Below, one piece after another: positions 19,802-29,295 of a stretch of DNA of 35,231 nt. How positions within the stretch are numbered: position 1 is the first letter of the stretch; each line of letters opens with the position of its first letter. Made by a program: the position numbers and the translations under genes. Location of the stretch: the NCBI GenBank assembly GCA_015999985.1, contig JAECRA010000045.1, forward strand, positions 1 through 35,231. The letters are read 5' to 3'. The notes under the pieces are model-generated. The model did not search any database, was not told where the DNA came from, and was given only the letters and a program-made list of their open reading frames with translations. The DNA is from Comamonadaceae bacterium. GTDB taxonomy: Bacteria > Pseudomonadota > Gammaproteobacteria > Burkholderiales > Burkholderiaceae_C.

Positions 19802-20116
19802 ATGAATAAATCGCTTGTTTTGGCCGCTCTGATGGCTGCTGCTGCTCTGACTGCTTGTGGCAAAAAAGAAGAGCCAGCTCCAGCTCCTGCACCTATGGAA
19901 GCTCCTGCTGCCCCTGCTGCTGAAGCCGCAGCTTCTGCAGCCGCTGACGCAGCTTCCTCTGCTGGTGCCGCCGCTACTTCCGCAGCTGACGCTGCTAGCG
20001 CTGCTGTGGCTGGCGCTGCATCGTCCGCAGGCGCTGCTGTTGATGCTGCTGCTGCTGCTGCCAGCACCGCTGCTGCTGACGCTGCTTCCGCTGCTGCTGC
20101 CGCTGCTAGCAAGTAA
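19802..20116 (+). CDS. Alanine-rich small lipoprotein
   Basis: This 104-residue protein has a short signal peptide ending in lipobox LTAC, with acylated Cys 19, followed by GKKEEPAPAPAP and then almost pure Ala with Ser, Asp and Gly (about 35-103). The region is encoded largely by GCT/GCN codons, so it is a triplet-like low-complexity tract and several other frames are open through it; those are artefacts. Its own promoter, strong ribosome-binding site and terminator suggest an abundant monocistronic product. An Ala-rich helix, as in Lpp-like lipoproteins, is a plausible structure; no function is known to me. Confidence 0.87.
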   Translation: MNKSLVLAALMAAAALTACGKKEEPAPAPAPMEAPAAPAAEAAASAAADAASSAGAAATSAADAASAAVAGAASSAGAAVDAAAAAASTAAADAASAAAAAASK

Positions 20117-20131
20117 GCAAGCGAATTTAAA

Positions 20132-20149
20132 CCGGAGCGTTCGCTCCGG
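20132..20149 (+). terminator. GC-rich hairpin after the alanine-rich lipoprotein
   Basis: CCGGAGCG and CGCTCCGG pair perfectly with a 2-base gap. It begins 16 bases after the stop and is followed 1 base later by the A run of the next hairpin. It may stabilise the mRNA 3' end. Confidence 0.6.
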
Positions 20150-20150
20150 C

Positions 20151-20180
20151 AAAAAAGCCACCTTCCAGGTGGCTTTTTTT
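20151..20180. terminator. Bidirectional Rho-independent terminator
   Basis: An A run (20151-20156), GCCACC, a 4-base TTCC loop region, GGTGGC and then seven T residues form a classic intrinsic terminator. Because A and T tracts flank both sides, it should also terminate the minus-strand dapA-bamC-MBL transcript arriving from 20291. Confidence 0.92.
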
Positions 20181-20290
20181 ATGGTGTCTAGCCGGCAAGC
20201 GGAGCGTTCGTGCTTGGAGACCAAAACACAAGGGCTAAGTCTTGTTCAGGGGGTTGGGGAAGTGTCTCAAGCCGTGCGCGCCAAAGCTAT

Positions 20291-21064
20291 TCAAACGCTG
20301 TGCCAATCGCTTCCCATGGGCGTGCAGAAAGGCACATCAGCTGGCGGGCAGCCCAAAATACCGGAAAGCGCAGCTTGTGCCAGGCTTGGGTGGTTGTTTC
20401 GTTCGCTCAAGTGCCCGGCAATCACTGTGTGAAGATTCTCGTGCAGCAGAGCCTGTAGTGCCTGGGCAGACTGACCGTTGTTGAGATGGCCGTGCGAGCC
20501 ACCCACACGCCGCTTGAGAAAAGCCGGGTAACTGGACTTCGCCAGAAGATCCAAATCATGATTGCATTCGAGCAAAAGGGCGTTGCTGCCTTGCAGGTTG
20601 CTCAGGACATAAGGTGTAATGTGCCCAAGGTCGGTGAGCAGCCCCAAGGAGCGTGCGCCATCGGTGCAACTCAGTTGTAGAGGTTCCTGCGCATCATGGG
20701 GCACGGTGAACGGGCGCAATTGCACGTCTCCCACAGCGACCAGTTCGCCATCGCGAACCAGCCTCAACGGTATGCCTTCTGAAGGGTTATCTAGCGACCG
20801 CCAAGTGCCGGCGCTCATTAGCAGCTGGATTTGATGACGCTGCGACAACGTCACAGCGCAGCCTATATGGTCACTGTGTTCATGCGTGACAAATATGGCG
20901 TCAAGCTGTGAAGAGGTAATGCCATGGCGTTGCAGGCGAGCTTCTAGCTGGCGAACGCCTAGCCCACAGTCCACCAGCACTCTGGTGCTGGTGGTGCCGT
21001 CCCACGCTTCGATCAGTGTGGCGTTACCTGAGCTACCGCTGGCCAGGCTGCAAAAGCGCAGCAT
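20291..21064 (-). CDS. Metallo-beta-lactamase-fold hydrolase, YycJ/WalJ type
   Basis: This 257-residue protein has the MBL-fold signature: N-terminal FCSLASGSSGNATLIE, zinc ligands THEHSDH at 60-66, and further histidines in VPHDAQEP, LLTDLGHI, LECNHD and IAGHLSERNNHP. The SSGNA start and the ECNHD segment are typical of the YycJ/WalJ subgroup, implicated as a 5'-3' exonuclease-like enzyme. Exact substrate is unproven. It follows bamC by 11 bases and ends a dapA-bamC-MBL operon. Confidence 0.9.
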   Translation of the reverse strand: MLRFCSLASGSSGNATLIEAWDGTTSTRVLVDCGLGVRQLEARLQRHGITSSQLDAIFVTHEHSDHIGCAVTLSQRHQIQLLMSAGTWRSLDNPSEGIPLRLVRDGELVAVGDVQLRPFTVPHDAQEPLQLSCTDGARSLGLLTDLGHITPYVLSNLQGSNALLLECNHDLDLLAKSSYPAFLKRRVGGSHGHLNNGQSAQALQALLHENLHTVIAGHLSERNNHPSLAQAALSGILGCPPADVPFCTPMGSDWHSV

Positions 21065-21075
21065 GGGCGCAATCC

Positions 21076-22182
21076 TTACTTAAGCTCGTCAGCAATGACC
21101 TGAACAATGCGCTGGGCCGCAGCTTGTGGCACCGGGCCACCGTTGGTGTCCAGAACGGACACTGTAGCGACCTGGTTTTCGCTCTTTACAGCAATCTGAT
21201 ATCTGGATGTTGGAACAGGAGGTGTACCACGTCCGATCAACCTGCCGAAAAAGCCTGGCTCTTTTTTCTCGAGCGTGGGGTCCACGTAACGAACAAAGTA
21301 AACACCCTTGTTGCGGTCGCGATCTTCGACCGTAAAGCCCGTGCGGTCCAGCGCCAGCCCAACACGACGCCATGCGCGGTCGAAGTCTTCGTTGACTTGG
21401 ACCACTGGGGTGTTGTTCACGCTGGTAACTCGCGCATTGGGTACTGCTGGCGCTTGAGCAGCACTGCTGGCCAAGATGGCTTTTGACTGTTCCTGGGAAA
21501 CACCAAGCCTTACCATAAGGCGGCGCAGGAACTCCGCTTCCAGCCCTGGGTCGCTCGCGCGCGGCTGCCAGATGGTGTTGTCACGCTGTGCGTTGGTAAA
21601 GGTCTCTTCCATGCCGCGATGGCTGATGAAAATGTCTGTTCCGCCCTGCGCGTTGCGCTCCAGTCGCGTACGGAATTTATCGCGTTCTCCGGTGGAGTAC
21701 ACCGAATCCAGCATCTTGCCAATCGTGGCACGAATGAAATCCTGCGGAATTTTGGCGCGGTTTTCGGCCCAATCGGTTTCCATGATCCCGATGTTCTGCT
21801 GATCCACCGCGAGCAGGAAGCCGCTTTCCAGCCAGAACTCACGCACAGGATTCCAGAGCTTGTCCGCAGGGCGGTCCACTCGCAGCCAGCGTTCATTTCC
21901 GGCCCGCTCGAAATGCACGTCTGCCAGCGTGGTCGCTGCGGTAGGCGTGCCGCTTGTGGCGGCGACCGCCTGCGTGGCTTGGTAGCTGGTGGCCGACACG
22001 GCGGACCCCGGTACGACATAACGCGACTGGCCAGGCAGTTGTGTCAGATCAGGGGGTACTTCCAGTGAAACACCCCGGCCGGAACTCTTGTAGTCGATCT
22101 TATCGGTTTCGAGAATCGAGCACCCGCCCAAGCCTAGGAGCAGGGCAAATGGAAGGGTGCGGGTAAGAAGGGAAGGCTTCAC
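21076..22182 (-). CDS. bamC: Outer membrane assembly lipoprotein BamC
   Basis: BamC is an accessory lipoprotein of the BAM complex that folds outer-membrane beta-barrels. The 368-residue protein starts at GTG, with AGGA nine bases upstream, giving a normal signal peptide with lipobox LGGC and Cys 21. An ATG 27 bases farther out would put charged residues before it. The N-terminal DYKSSGRGVSLEVPPDLTQLP is the BamD-binding unstructured segment, followed by two helix-grip domains (ERWLRVDRPADKLWNPVREFW and the later RAWRRVGLALDRTGFTVEDRDR). It follows dapA, the same order as in E. coli. Confidence 0.94.
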   Translation of the reverse strand: MKPSLLTRTLPFALLLGLGGCSILETDKIDYKSSGRGVSLEVPPDLTQLPGQSRYVVPGSAVSATSYQATQAVAATSGTPTAATTLADVHFERAGNERWLRVDRPADKLWNPVREFWLESGFLLAVDQQNIGIMETDWAENRAKIPQDFIRATIGKMLDSVYSTGERDKFRTRLERNAQGGTDIFISHRGMEETFTNAQRDNTIWQPRASDPGLEAEFLRRLMVRLGVSQEQSKAILASSAAQAPAVPNARVTSVNNTPVVQVNEDFDRAWRRVGLALDRTGFTVEDRDRNKGVYFVRYVDPTLEKKEPGFFGRLIGRGTPPVPTSRYQIAVKSENQVATVSVLDTNGGPVPQAAAQRIVQVIADELK

Positions 22183-22242
22183 GTGTTGGTTTCCTTTAGT
22201 ACGGAACAAGCGCTCAGGCTGGTAGGCGCCATGGCGCTGAAT

Positions 22243-23130
22243 TCAATTCAACAGGCCGCTTGCCCGCAGTGCTTTTTCGACAACAGCCTCAAAGGACTGT
22301 GTCAAAGGGGTCATCGGCAGCCGGAGTGTGCCGCCACACAGACCCATGCGAGCCATAGCCCATTTCACAGGGATGGGGTTGGCTTCCACGAAAAGCTGCT
22401 TGTGGACCGGCAGTAGTTTTAGCTGGATGTCCATGGCAGCACGCGCATTTCCGGCGACGGCAGCCACGCACAAGTCATGCATCAATTTGGGCGCAATGTT
22501 GGCTGTGACACTGATATTGCCCTGACCTCCGCAGAGCATCAGTGCGACGGCAGTCGGGTCGTCACCGGAGTAAACGGCAAAGCCCTTGGGCACGTCGCGA
22601 ATCAGCCATTGGGCGCGCTCAATATTGCCGGTGGCTTCCTTGATGCCCACAATGCCGGGGACTTGCGCCAGGCGCAAGACCGTGTCGTGCAGCATATCGC
22701 CGACGGTGCGTCCGGGGACGTTGTACAGCACCATGGGCAAATCACCCACCGCTTCTGCGATAGCCTTGAAATGACGGTACTGGCCCTCTTGCGTGGGCTT
22801 GTTGTAGTAGGGCACTACCTGCAACTGGCAGTCTGCGCCCACTTTCTTGGCAAAACGCGCGAGCTCAATGGCTTCAGCCGTTGAGTTGGCTCCACAGCCC
22901 GCCATGATGGGTACGCGCCCGGCGGCTTGCTCGACCGAAATGCGGATGATTTCCTGATGCTCGTCTACGCTGACCGTGGGCGATTCGCCCGTCGTGCCGA
23001 CCACGCCGATGCAATCAGTGCCTTCGGCAATGTGCCAATCAATCAGTTTGCGCAACGTGGGGTAATCCACGCTGCCGTCTTCGTGCATCGGCGTCACGAG
23101 TGCGACGATGCTGCCAGTGATAGGTGTCAT
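22243..23130 (-). CDS. dapA: 4-hydroxy-tetrahydrodipicolinate synthase
   Basis: DapA condenses pyruvate with aspartate semialdehyde in lysine/diaminopimelate synthesis. The 295-residue protein has the Schiff-base Lys 164 in GIKEATGN, the Tyr about 136 in LYNVPGRT, and the GTTGES motif at about 45-50. The start is the ATG giving [14 protein letters not shown]; an upstream in-frame start adds 11 residues ([11 protein letters not shown]) and lies over a TAAAAT element, so it is not used. It heads a three-gene operon with bamC and the MBL protein. Confidence 0.97.
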   Translation of the reverse strand: MTPITGSIVALVTPMHEDGSVDYPTLRKLIDWHIAEGTDCIGVVGTTGESPTVSVDEHQEIIRISVEQAAGRVPIMAGCGANSTAEAIELARFAKKVGADCQLQVVPYYNKPTQEGQYRHFKAIAEAVGDLPMVLYNVPGRTVGDMLHDTVLRLAQVPGIVGIKEATGNIERAQWLIRDVPKGFAVYSGDDPTAVALMLCGGQGNISVTANIAPKLMHDLCVAAVAGNARAAMDIQLKLLPVHKQLFVEANPIPVKWAMARMGLCGGTLRLPMTPLTQSFEAVVEKALRASGLLN

Positions 23131-23161
23131 GAAAGTGCTTGTCTTTCGCGGTGAAGCGAGC

Positions 23162-23167
23162 ATTTTA
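23162..23167 (-). promoter_or_regulatory. Possible -10 element for dapA-bamC operon
   Basis: TAAAAT on the minus strand ends 31 bases before the dapA ATG, in the 62-base gap after the methyltransferase stop. The -35 is weak. Its position rules against the longer dapA start. Confidence 0.4.
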
Positions 23168-23192
23168 GTGCGCTAGCCCGTCGTTTGACGGC

Positions 23193-23765
23193 CTACAGTG
23201 GATATTGTTCCGCGGCTCTATTTTCTCTCGCAGTCGCGGTCGGCTGTTTGACGGTCGCAATGCGTTGAACAAAACGCGGGGGATCGGCCAGAAAACCATC
23301 TTCAAATGCGACGATTCTCCATTGGGGGCCTGCGCATACCTGCAGTAGTTCACCGGGTTGGAGCAGGAAGTCTGGCCGTGAAGGCTTGCCGACGGATTCA
23401 TTACCCGCAGAGAACGTTTCATAAACGAGTACCCCGCCTTCTGCCACACCATCGAGCAGTGTGGGCAACAGCGGCCGCCACAGATAGTTGGTGACGATGA
23501 CAGCGCCGAATTGCCGGCCTGCCAGTGGCCAGGGACCGTTCTCTATATCTGCCAGAACGGCCTCACCCAGATGGCTCACAGCTGCTATGGAGGCGGGATC
23601 GCGGTCGACGCCAGTGACCGCGTGCCCATGCTCTGCAAACCACTTCATGTGGCGACCGCGTCCGCAGGCGACGTCGAGGACTGGCGCGCCAGCGGGCACG
23701 AGCGGGGTCCAGCGCAATATCCAGGGCGACGGAGCGGTAGCGGGGTAGCTGGAGGTGGTGTGCAT
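23193..23765 (-). CDS. Class I SAM-dependent methyltransferase
   Basis: This 190-residue protein has the Rossmann methyltransferase core: VLDVACGRGRH at 29-39 (motif I), VTGVDRDP at about 50-57 (motif II acidic residue), and FGAVIVTNYLWRPLLPTLL. It resembles the small tellurite-resistance/UbiE-like methyltransferases; the substrate is unknown. A GTG nine bases upstream is in frame, but a TATATT (-10-like, 23778-23783 minus) leaves only 3 bases before it, so the ATG at 23765 is preferred. It is divergent from parE. Confidence 0.85.
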   Translation of the reverse strand: MHTTSSYPATAPSPWILRWTPLVPAGAPVLDVACGRGRHMKWFAEHGHAVTGVDRDPASIAAVSHLGEAVLADIENGPWPLAGRQFGAVIVTNYLWRPLLPTLLDGVAEGGVLVYETFSAGNESVGKPSRPDFLLQPGELLQVCAGPQWRIVAFEDGFLADPPRFVQRIATVKQPTATARENRAAEQYPL

Positions 23766-23866
23766 GGAGCTCACTTGAATATAGCCGGAGGGTAATTTTC
23801 CTCAATCCTGCATGCGAGGATCGGGCTTGACTGTGAATTTATCCAGTCTACCAGGACTTGCCGGGC

Positions 23867-23872
23867 TAAAAT
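23867..23872 (+). promoter_or_regulatory. -10 element of parE promoter, probably leaderless
   Basis: TAAAAT ends 8 bases before the parE ATG, so the predicted transcript starts at or next to the start codon. No Shine-Dalgarno sequence precedes the ATG. No consensus -35 at the right spacing is seen. Confidence 0.45.
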
Positions 23873-23880
23873 GCGCGGTT

Positions 23881-25857
23881 ATGGCTACGAATTCCACACC
23901 AGCATCCGGTTACTCGGAAGGCTCCATCCGCGTGCTCAAAGGGCTGGAGCCCGTCAAGCAGCGCCCCGGCATGTACACGCGTACTGACAACCCTCTGCAC
24001 GTGATCCAGGAAGTACTGGATAACGCGGCGGATGAGGCGTTGGCCGGATTTGGCAAAAAAATCAAGGTATCTCTCAACGCCGATGGCTCGGTCAGCGTGG
24101 AAGATGACGGGCGAGGCATCCCCTTCGGAATGCACCCTGAAGAGAAGGCCCCCGTTCTTGAACTGGTATTCACCCGGCTGCATGCAGGTGGGAAGTTCGA
24201 CAAGGGGCAGGGCGGCGCCTACAGCTTTTCTGGCGGCCTTCACGGTGTGGGGGTCAGTGTGACCAACGCCCTGGCCAAACGCATGGAGGTCAGCAGCCAT
24301 CGTGAGGGCATGGTCGCCAGGATGGTGTTCGAGGCCGGTGATGTCGTCGAGCCTCTTCAGCTTCGCAAGCAGGCTGAAGGCGATCGCCGCCAGGGCACCA
24401 CGGTGCGTGTTTGGCCGGACCCCAAGTATTTCGAATCTCCTGTGCTTCCCATGGCGGAGTTGACGCACCTGCTGCGTAGCAAGGCGGTGCTGATGCCCGG
24501 AGTGAGCGTCGCTTTGTATGACGAAAAAAAGAAGGACACTCAAACTTGGCAATACAAGGGCGGCCTGCGCGACTATCTGGAGCAAACCCTGGTCGCGGAT
24601 GCTGTCATTCCCTTGTTTGAGGGTGAGGGCTATGCGGGCAAGGACGCCGAGAGCTTCGCAGAGGGTGAGGGCGCGCAGTGGTGTGTCGCCTTCACTGAAG
24701 AGGGGCATCCAGTGCGTGAAAGCTACGTTAACCTGATCCCCACCAGCGCAGGCGGCACGCATGACAGCGGGTTGCGAGATGGCCTGTTCAACGCAGTCAA
24801 GAGCTTTGTCGAACTGCACAGCCTGTTGCCCAAAGGTGTCAAACTGATGCCTGAAGATGTGTTCGCGCGTGCAAGCTATGTGCTTTCTGCCAAGGTGCTG
24901 GACCCTCAGTTCCAGGGGCAGATCAAAGAGCGGCTCAATTCGCGCGACGCAGTTCGCCTCGTCTCTGGCTATGTGCGTCCCGCGCTGGAACTATGGCTGA
25001 ATCAGCACGTGGAGCACGGCAAACGCCTGGCCGAATTGGCCATCAAGGCGGCGCAAACCCGTCAGCGTGCAGGGCAGAAGGTCGAAAAGCGCAAAGGCTC
25101 CGGCGTGGCGGTGTTGCCCGGTAAACTGACCGATTGCGAAAGTCGCGACATCACTCTCAATGAGGTCTTTCTGGTTGAGGGTGACTCCGCGGGCGGCAGT
25201 GCCAAGATGGGGCGTGACAAGGAAACGCAAGCCATCTTGCCTTTGCGAGGCAAAGTTCTCAACACTTGGGAAGTGGAGCGGGATCGGCTTTTTGCCAATA
25301 CCGAGATTCACGACATTTCCGTTGCTATCGGGGTTGATCCTCACGGGCCGACTGACTCGCCCGATCTCTCGGGACTGCGTTACGGGAAAGTCTGCATCCT
25401 GTCAGACGCGGATGTCGATGGCTCGCACATTCAGGTACTCCTGCTTACCTTGTTTTTCCGCCACTTCCCTAAACTGATCGATACGGGCCACGTGTACGTC
25501 GCGCGGCCTCCCTTGTTCAGGGTGGATGCGCCCGCGCGCGGCAAAAAACCTGCTTCCAAAATGTATGCGTTGGATGAGGGTGAGCTGACAGCTATTTTGG
25601 ATAAGTTGCGCAAAGATGGTGTGTCTGAGGGAAAATGGACCATCAGCCGCTTCAAAGGGCTGGGAGAGATGAACGCGGAGCAATTGTGGGAAACCACTCT
25701 CAACCCAGACACCCGCCGTCTCCTGCCGGTGCAATTAGGCCGCTTTGACTTCGGCCAGACAGCCGCAGAAATGACCAAGCTCATGGGCAAGGGCGAAGCT
25801 GCCGCCCGCCGTGAACTCATGGAACTTCACGGAGATACCGTGGAAATCGACATATGA
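23881..25857 (+). CDS. parE: DNA topoisomerase IV subunit B
   Basis: ParE is the ATPase/TOPRIM subunit of topoisomerase IV, which decatenates daughter chromosomes. The 658-residue protein has the GHKL ATPase (catalytic Glu 44 in IQEVLDNAADEA, DDGRGIP at about 75-81, GGLHGVGVSVTNA at about 118-130). The TOPRIM domain has VEGDSAGGSA at about 430-440 and DADVDGSHI near 508. The length is that of ParE rather than GyrB (about 800). The open frame extends 23 codons upstream of the ATG, but the promoter-like TAAAAT lies in that stretch. It is followed by the transglycosylase gene and parC. Confidence 0.97.
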   Translation: MATNSTPASGYSEGSIRVLKGLEPVKQRPGMYTRTDNPLHVIQEVLDNAADEALAGFGKKIKVSLNADGSVSVEDDGRGIPFGMHPEEKAPVLELVFTRLHAGGKFDKGQGGAYSFSGGLHGVGVSVTNALAKRMEVSSHREGMVARMVFEAGDVVEPLQLRKQAEGDRRQGTTVRVWPDPKYFESPVLPMAELTHLLRSKAVLMPGVSVALYDEKKKDTQTWQYKGGLRDYLEQTLVADAVIPLFEGEGYAGKDAESFAEGEGAQWCVAFTEEGHPVRESYVNLIPTSAGGTHDSGLRDGLFNAVKSFVELHSLLPKGVKLMPEDVFARASYVLSAKVLDPQFQGQIKERLNSRDAVRLVSGYVRPALELWLNQHVEHGKRLAELAIKAAQTRQRAGQKVEKRKGSGVAVLPGKLTDCESRDITLNEVFLVEGDSAGGSAKMGRDKETQAILPLRGKVLNTWEVERDRLFANTEIHDISVAIGVDPHGPTDSPDLSGLRYGKVCILSDADVDGSHIQVLLLTLFFRHFPKLIDTGHVYVARPPLFRVDAPARGKKPASKMYALDEGELTAILDKLRKDGVSEGKWTISRFKGLGEMNAEQLWETTLNPDTRRLLPVQLGRFDFGQTAAEMTKLMGKGEAAARRELMELHGDTVEIDI

Positions 25858-25867
25858 GGCCCTATTC

Positions 25868-26926
25868 ATGATTGAGGCGCTGCTTAGACCAAAGTCGCTT
25901 GCTCGCGTATTGCCCTTGCTGGTGGCCACGTTGCTATCGGCCTGGCATGTGGGTGCGCGCGCTGAGCTCTGGGCCTATGTAGATGATCGGGGAATGACTC
26001 ATTTCGCGTCCGAACAGGTGGATGATCGTTACGAACTCTTCTTCAGGGGGCGGGACGCGGGCATTAGAGACGAGGCGGCCAGTGACGGCGCATTGACTTC
26101 CGGTGACGGGGTTGCGCGCCCCGGGGTCAGGCCCACGGGCACCAATGGCCAGCCAGCCTTTGTGATGCCCAAGCGTTTTGCCGATCTCGATTCCTCCAAG
26201 GGTTACAAGGCGGTGCAGAAGCACATGCAGGCGGCTGCACAAGCGCATGCAATTGACTATGAACTCATCAAGGCAGTGATCGCTGCTGAATCTGGTTTTG
26301 ACCCGGTCGCTGTTTCACCCAAGGGGGCTGTGGGGCTGATGCAACTGATGCCGGCCACAGCGGGTCAGTATGGCGTGATGGCTGACAGGCAGGCGCGACG
26401 GGACAAGAAAGGCAAGTCCCTGCCTTTGTTGACCGTCGAACAGAAGCTGGTCGACCCTCAGACCAACATCCAGGCCGGTGCGCGCTACCTGGCCTATTTG
26501 ATCAAGCTCTTCAAGGGCGAGCTTTCACTGGCCGTGGCGGCCTACAACGCCGGAGAGGGGGCTGTGCAGCGCGCCGGCAACAAAATCCCCAATTACAAGG
26601 AAACGCAAGGCTACGTGAAAACAGTCATGGGTTTATACGAATTCTTCAAGCCGAACGCCTCGCTCGCGCAGCCTCTTGCCAATGTGGCCGGAAAGCTCTC
26701 GGGGCGGATCAGCAATTCTCCGCGAGGCCGAGTGCGGGTTGAGTTGGGGGGCATGCCGAACAGCACGAGCGGTGGCGGCCCTATTGATGCCATTCCGGCG
26801 CCAAGGCCTTCTGAATCCACGCCATCCAACCGCTGGGCACCGGTGGCTTATGCGCCGCAGGTACCTACCAATGAACCGAGCCAAGTGGCCGAAGCGAGCT
26901 TCGCTTTGACTGACGCTCGCCAATAA
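25868..26926 (+). CDS. Periplasmic lytic transglycosylase, SLT domain
   Basis: This 352-residue protein has a signal peptide (hydrophobic about 11-28, likely cleavage after GARA at 32). Next is a small domain beginning [18 protein letters not shown] that resembles the DUF4124 fold, then an SLT goose-type lysozyme domain at about 120-270. The catalytic Glu 141 is in [12 protein letters not shown], with the family motifs [10 protein letters not shown] and AYNAGEGAV. It should cleave peptidoglycan glycan strands in the periplasm. The ATG is 10 bases after parE, with AGG overlapping the parE stop; a longer start would overlap parE by 47 bases and is rejected. Confidence 0.92.
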   Translation: MIEALLRPKSLARVLPLLVATLLSAWHVGARAELWAYVDDRGMTHFASEQVDDRYELFFRGRDAGIRDEAASDGALTSGDGVARPGVRPTGTNGQPAFVMPKRFADLDSSKGYKAVQKHMQAAAQAHAIDYELIKAVIAAESGFDPVAVSPKGAVGLMQLMPATAGQYGVMADRQARRDKKGKSLPLLTVEQKLVDPQTNIQAGARYLAYLIKLFKGELSLAVAAYNAGEGAVQRAGNKIPNYKETQGYVKTVMGLYEFFKPNASLAQPLANVAGKLSGRISNSPRGRVRVELGGMPNSTSGGGPIDAIPAPRPSESTPSNRWAPVAYAPQVPTNEPSQVAEASFALTDARQ

Positions 26927-26949
26927 GTCCTTTCTTTTTCTTTTTTCCC

Positions 26950-29295
26950 ATGAACGATCAAACGGTCCTGGACCTGGCCGGGGAGGGTAGTCATTCGCCT
27001 GACGATCTGGCTTTGGCCACCTATGCTCAGCGTGCCTACCTTGAATATGCGCTTTCGGTCGTCAAGGGCCGTGCGCTTCCTGACGTGTGCGACGGGCAAA
27101 AGCCTGTGCAGCGGCGGATCCTGTATTCGATGGAACGCATGGGTCTTGGCTATACCGGAAACACCGGAGCCAAACCAGTCAAAAGTGCCCGAGTGGTTGG
27201 GGATGTGCTTGGTAAATACCATCCGCACGGGGACACGGCTGCATACGATGCTCTTGTCCGCATGGCGCAGGATTTCAGCCAACGCTATCCCTTGATTGAC
27301 GGACAGGGAAACTTTGGTAGCCGCGACGGTGATGGCGCTGCGGCCATGCGCTACACGGAAGCACGTCTGGCCAAAATCACCAGCCTCCTGCTCGACGAGC
27401 TGGACGAAGGCACGGTTGATTTCACCCCCAACTACGATGGCTCGCACGATGAGCCGCGTCAGTTGCCGGCGCGATTGCCTTTCGCCCTGCTCAATGGCGC
27501 CAGCGGTATTGCCGTAGGTCTGGCCACAGAAATTCCCAGCCATAACCTGCGCGAGGTGGCAGAAGCCTGTGTGGCGCTCATCAAATCTCCACAACTCACT
27601 GACGAGGAGCTACTCGCACTGATTCCCGGTCCTGACTATCCGGGCGGTGGGCAAATCATCAGTTCGTCCGTAGACATTGCAGATGCCTATCGCACCGGGC
27701 GCGGTAGTCTCAAAGTGCGGGCGCGCTGGAAAATTGAAGACCTCGCGCGCGGTCAGTGGCAGATGGTGGTCACTGAACTGCCGACTGGTGTGAGCAATCA
27801 GCGCGTTCTAGAAGAGATCGAGGAGCTGACCAATCCCAAGATCAAGGCCGGAAAGAAGGCGCTGACGGCTGATCAGACCGGGGCGAAGGCTACGCTGCTG
27901 GCGGTGCTGGACACAGTGCGTGATGAATCCAGCAAAGACGCAGCGGTGCGTCTGGTGTTTGAGCCTCGCACCAGCCGAATCGGCCAGGACGAGCTGGCGA
28001 ACATCTTGCTGGCCCACACCAGTTTGGAAACCTCGTCTTCCATCAATCTCACGAGCGTCGGCATAGACGGAAGGCCCGTACAGAAATCCTTGCGCCAGAT
28101 GCTGCAGGAATGGGTAACCTTCCGCCAGCAAACCATCATCCGTCGCAGCCAGCACAGGCTGCAGAAGGTGCTGGACCGTATTCACATCCTCGAAGGTCGG
28201 CAGCTGGTGCTGCTGAACATCGACGAGGTGATTGCGATCATTCGCCAGAGCGAAGAGCCCAAAGCAGCTTTGATTGCGCGCTTTGCACTGACGGAGCGTC
28301 AAGCCGAAGACATTCTGGATATCCGGCTGCGGCAATTGGCCCGCCTGGAGGCTATCAAGATTGAGCAAGAGCTCAAGCAACTGCGCGAAGACCAGGGGCG
28401 TCTGGAAGATATCCTGGGCAATCCGGCCAGCCTCAAGCGATTGATGATCAAGGAAATCGAAGCAGATGCCAAACAATTTGGCGATGCCCGTCGCACGCTG
28501 ATTCAGGCGGAGAAAAAAGCGGTCGTTGAAGTCAAGGTCATTGATGAGCCCGTCACGGTGGTCATCAGCGAAAAAGGCTGGGTCCGTGCGCGTACGGGGC
28601 ACGGACATGACGCCACAGCGTTTGCCTTTAAGGCGGGTGACGGACTGTACGGCACCTTTGAGTGCCGCACCACTGACTCCATGCTGGTGTTTGGCACCAA
28701 TGGCCGTGTCTACACGGTCGCCGTGGCCAACTTGCCGGGGGCTCGTGGCGACGGCCAACCTATTACCACCTTGATCGACCTGGACGCAGGCACGCAGCCA
28801 GCCCACTACTTCGCCGGCCCCGATGGTGCGGTGCTAATGCTGTCGGGGTCTGGCGGCTACGGATTCCTGGCGCGGGTCGAGCATATGCTGTCGCGCCAGC
28901 GCGGTGGCAAATCATTTGTCACGCTAGGGGAGGGCGAGCAAATTTGCCGTCCTTCGCTGGCCTCGCTACCCAATGGAACCTCTTTGGCACCTGCCACCCA
29001 CATCGCTTGTGCGTCTACTGGAGGCCGGATCCTCACGTTCGAAATCACCGAACTGAAAGTCATGGAAAAAGGTGGGCGAGGTCTGACCCTGATCGACCTC
29101 GAGCCCAAAGATGCCCTGGCTGGTGCAGTAGCCTACACCCGCAGTGTTCGCATCAAGGGCATTGGCCGGGGCGGGAAGCCGCGTGAGGAAACGCTGGAGA
29201 TCCGCAGCCTCAACAATGCGCGTGCTGCCCGCGCTCGCAAAGGCAAAGCAGCAGACCTCGGTTTCAAACCGACCGGAGTGGAGCGCGTGCAATGA
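26950..29295 (+). CDS. parC: DNA topoisomerase IV subunit A
   Basis: ParC cleaves and rejoins DNA in topoisomerase IV. The 781-residue protein has the catalytic Tyr 135 ([10 protein letters not shown]), the quinolone-region [19 protein letters not shown] at about 91-109, the long coiled coil near 435-490 and a reduced C-terminal beta-pinwheel. The positions equal to E. coli Ser 80 and Glu 84 are Thr 96 and Asp 100. The ATG follows a pyrimidine-rich stretch (tcctttctttttc...ccc) with no Shine-Dalgarno sequence. It is 23 bases after the transglycosylase gene. Confidence 0.97.
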   Translation: MNDQTVLDLAGEGSHSPDDLALATYAQRAYLEYALSVVKGRALPDVCDGQKPVQRRILYSMERMGLGYTGNTGAKPVKSARVVGDVLGKYHPHGDTAAYDALVRMAQDFSQRYPLIDGQGNFGSRDGDGAAAMRYTEARLAKITSLLLDELDEGTVDFTPNYDGSHDEPRQLPARLPFALLNGASGIAVGLATEIPSHNLREVAEACVALIKSPQLTDEELLALIPGPDYPGGGQIISSSVDIADAYRTGRGSLKVRARWKIEDLARGQWQMVVTELPTGVSNQRVLEEIEELTNPKIKAGKKALTADQTGAKATLLAVLDTVRDESSKDAAVRLVFEPRTSRIGQDELANILLAHTSLETSSSINLTSVGIDGRPVQKSLRQMLQEWVTFRQQTIIRRSQHRLQKVLDRIHILEGRQLVLLNIDEVIAIIRQSEEPKAALIARFALTERQAEDILDIRLRQLARLEAIKIEQELKQLREDQGRLEDILGNPASLKRLMIKEIEADAKQFGDARRTLIQAEKKAVVEVKVIDEPVTVVISEKGWVRARTGHGHDATAFAFKAGDGLYGTFECRTTDSMLVFGTNGRVYTVAVANLPGARGDGQPITTLIDLDAGTQPAHYFAGPDGAVLMLSGSGGYGFLARVEHMLSRQRGGKSFVTLGEGEQICRPSLASLPNGTSLAPATHIACASTGGRILTFEITELKVMEKGGRGLTLIDLEPKDALAGAVAYTRSVRIKGIGRGGKPREETLEIRSLNNARAARARKGKAADLGFKPTGVERVQ

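Noticed and set aside
19857..20432. 191-codon Leu-rich frame through the alanine-rich lipoprotein
   Set aside because: Arises from reading GCT repeats one base over (CTG); it runs through the terminator.
23866..24819. 317-codon frame opposite parE
   Set aside because: Antisense shadow of the conserved ATPase domain.
27808..28806. 332-codon frame opposite parC
   Set aside because: Antisense shadow; no domain.
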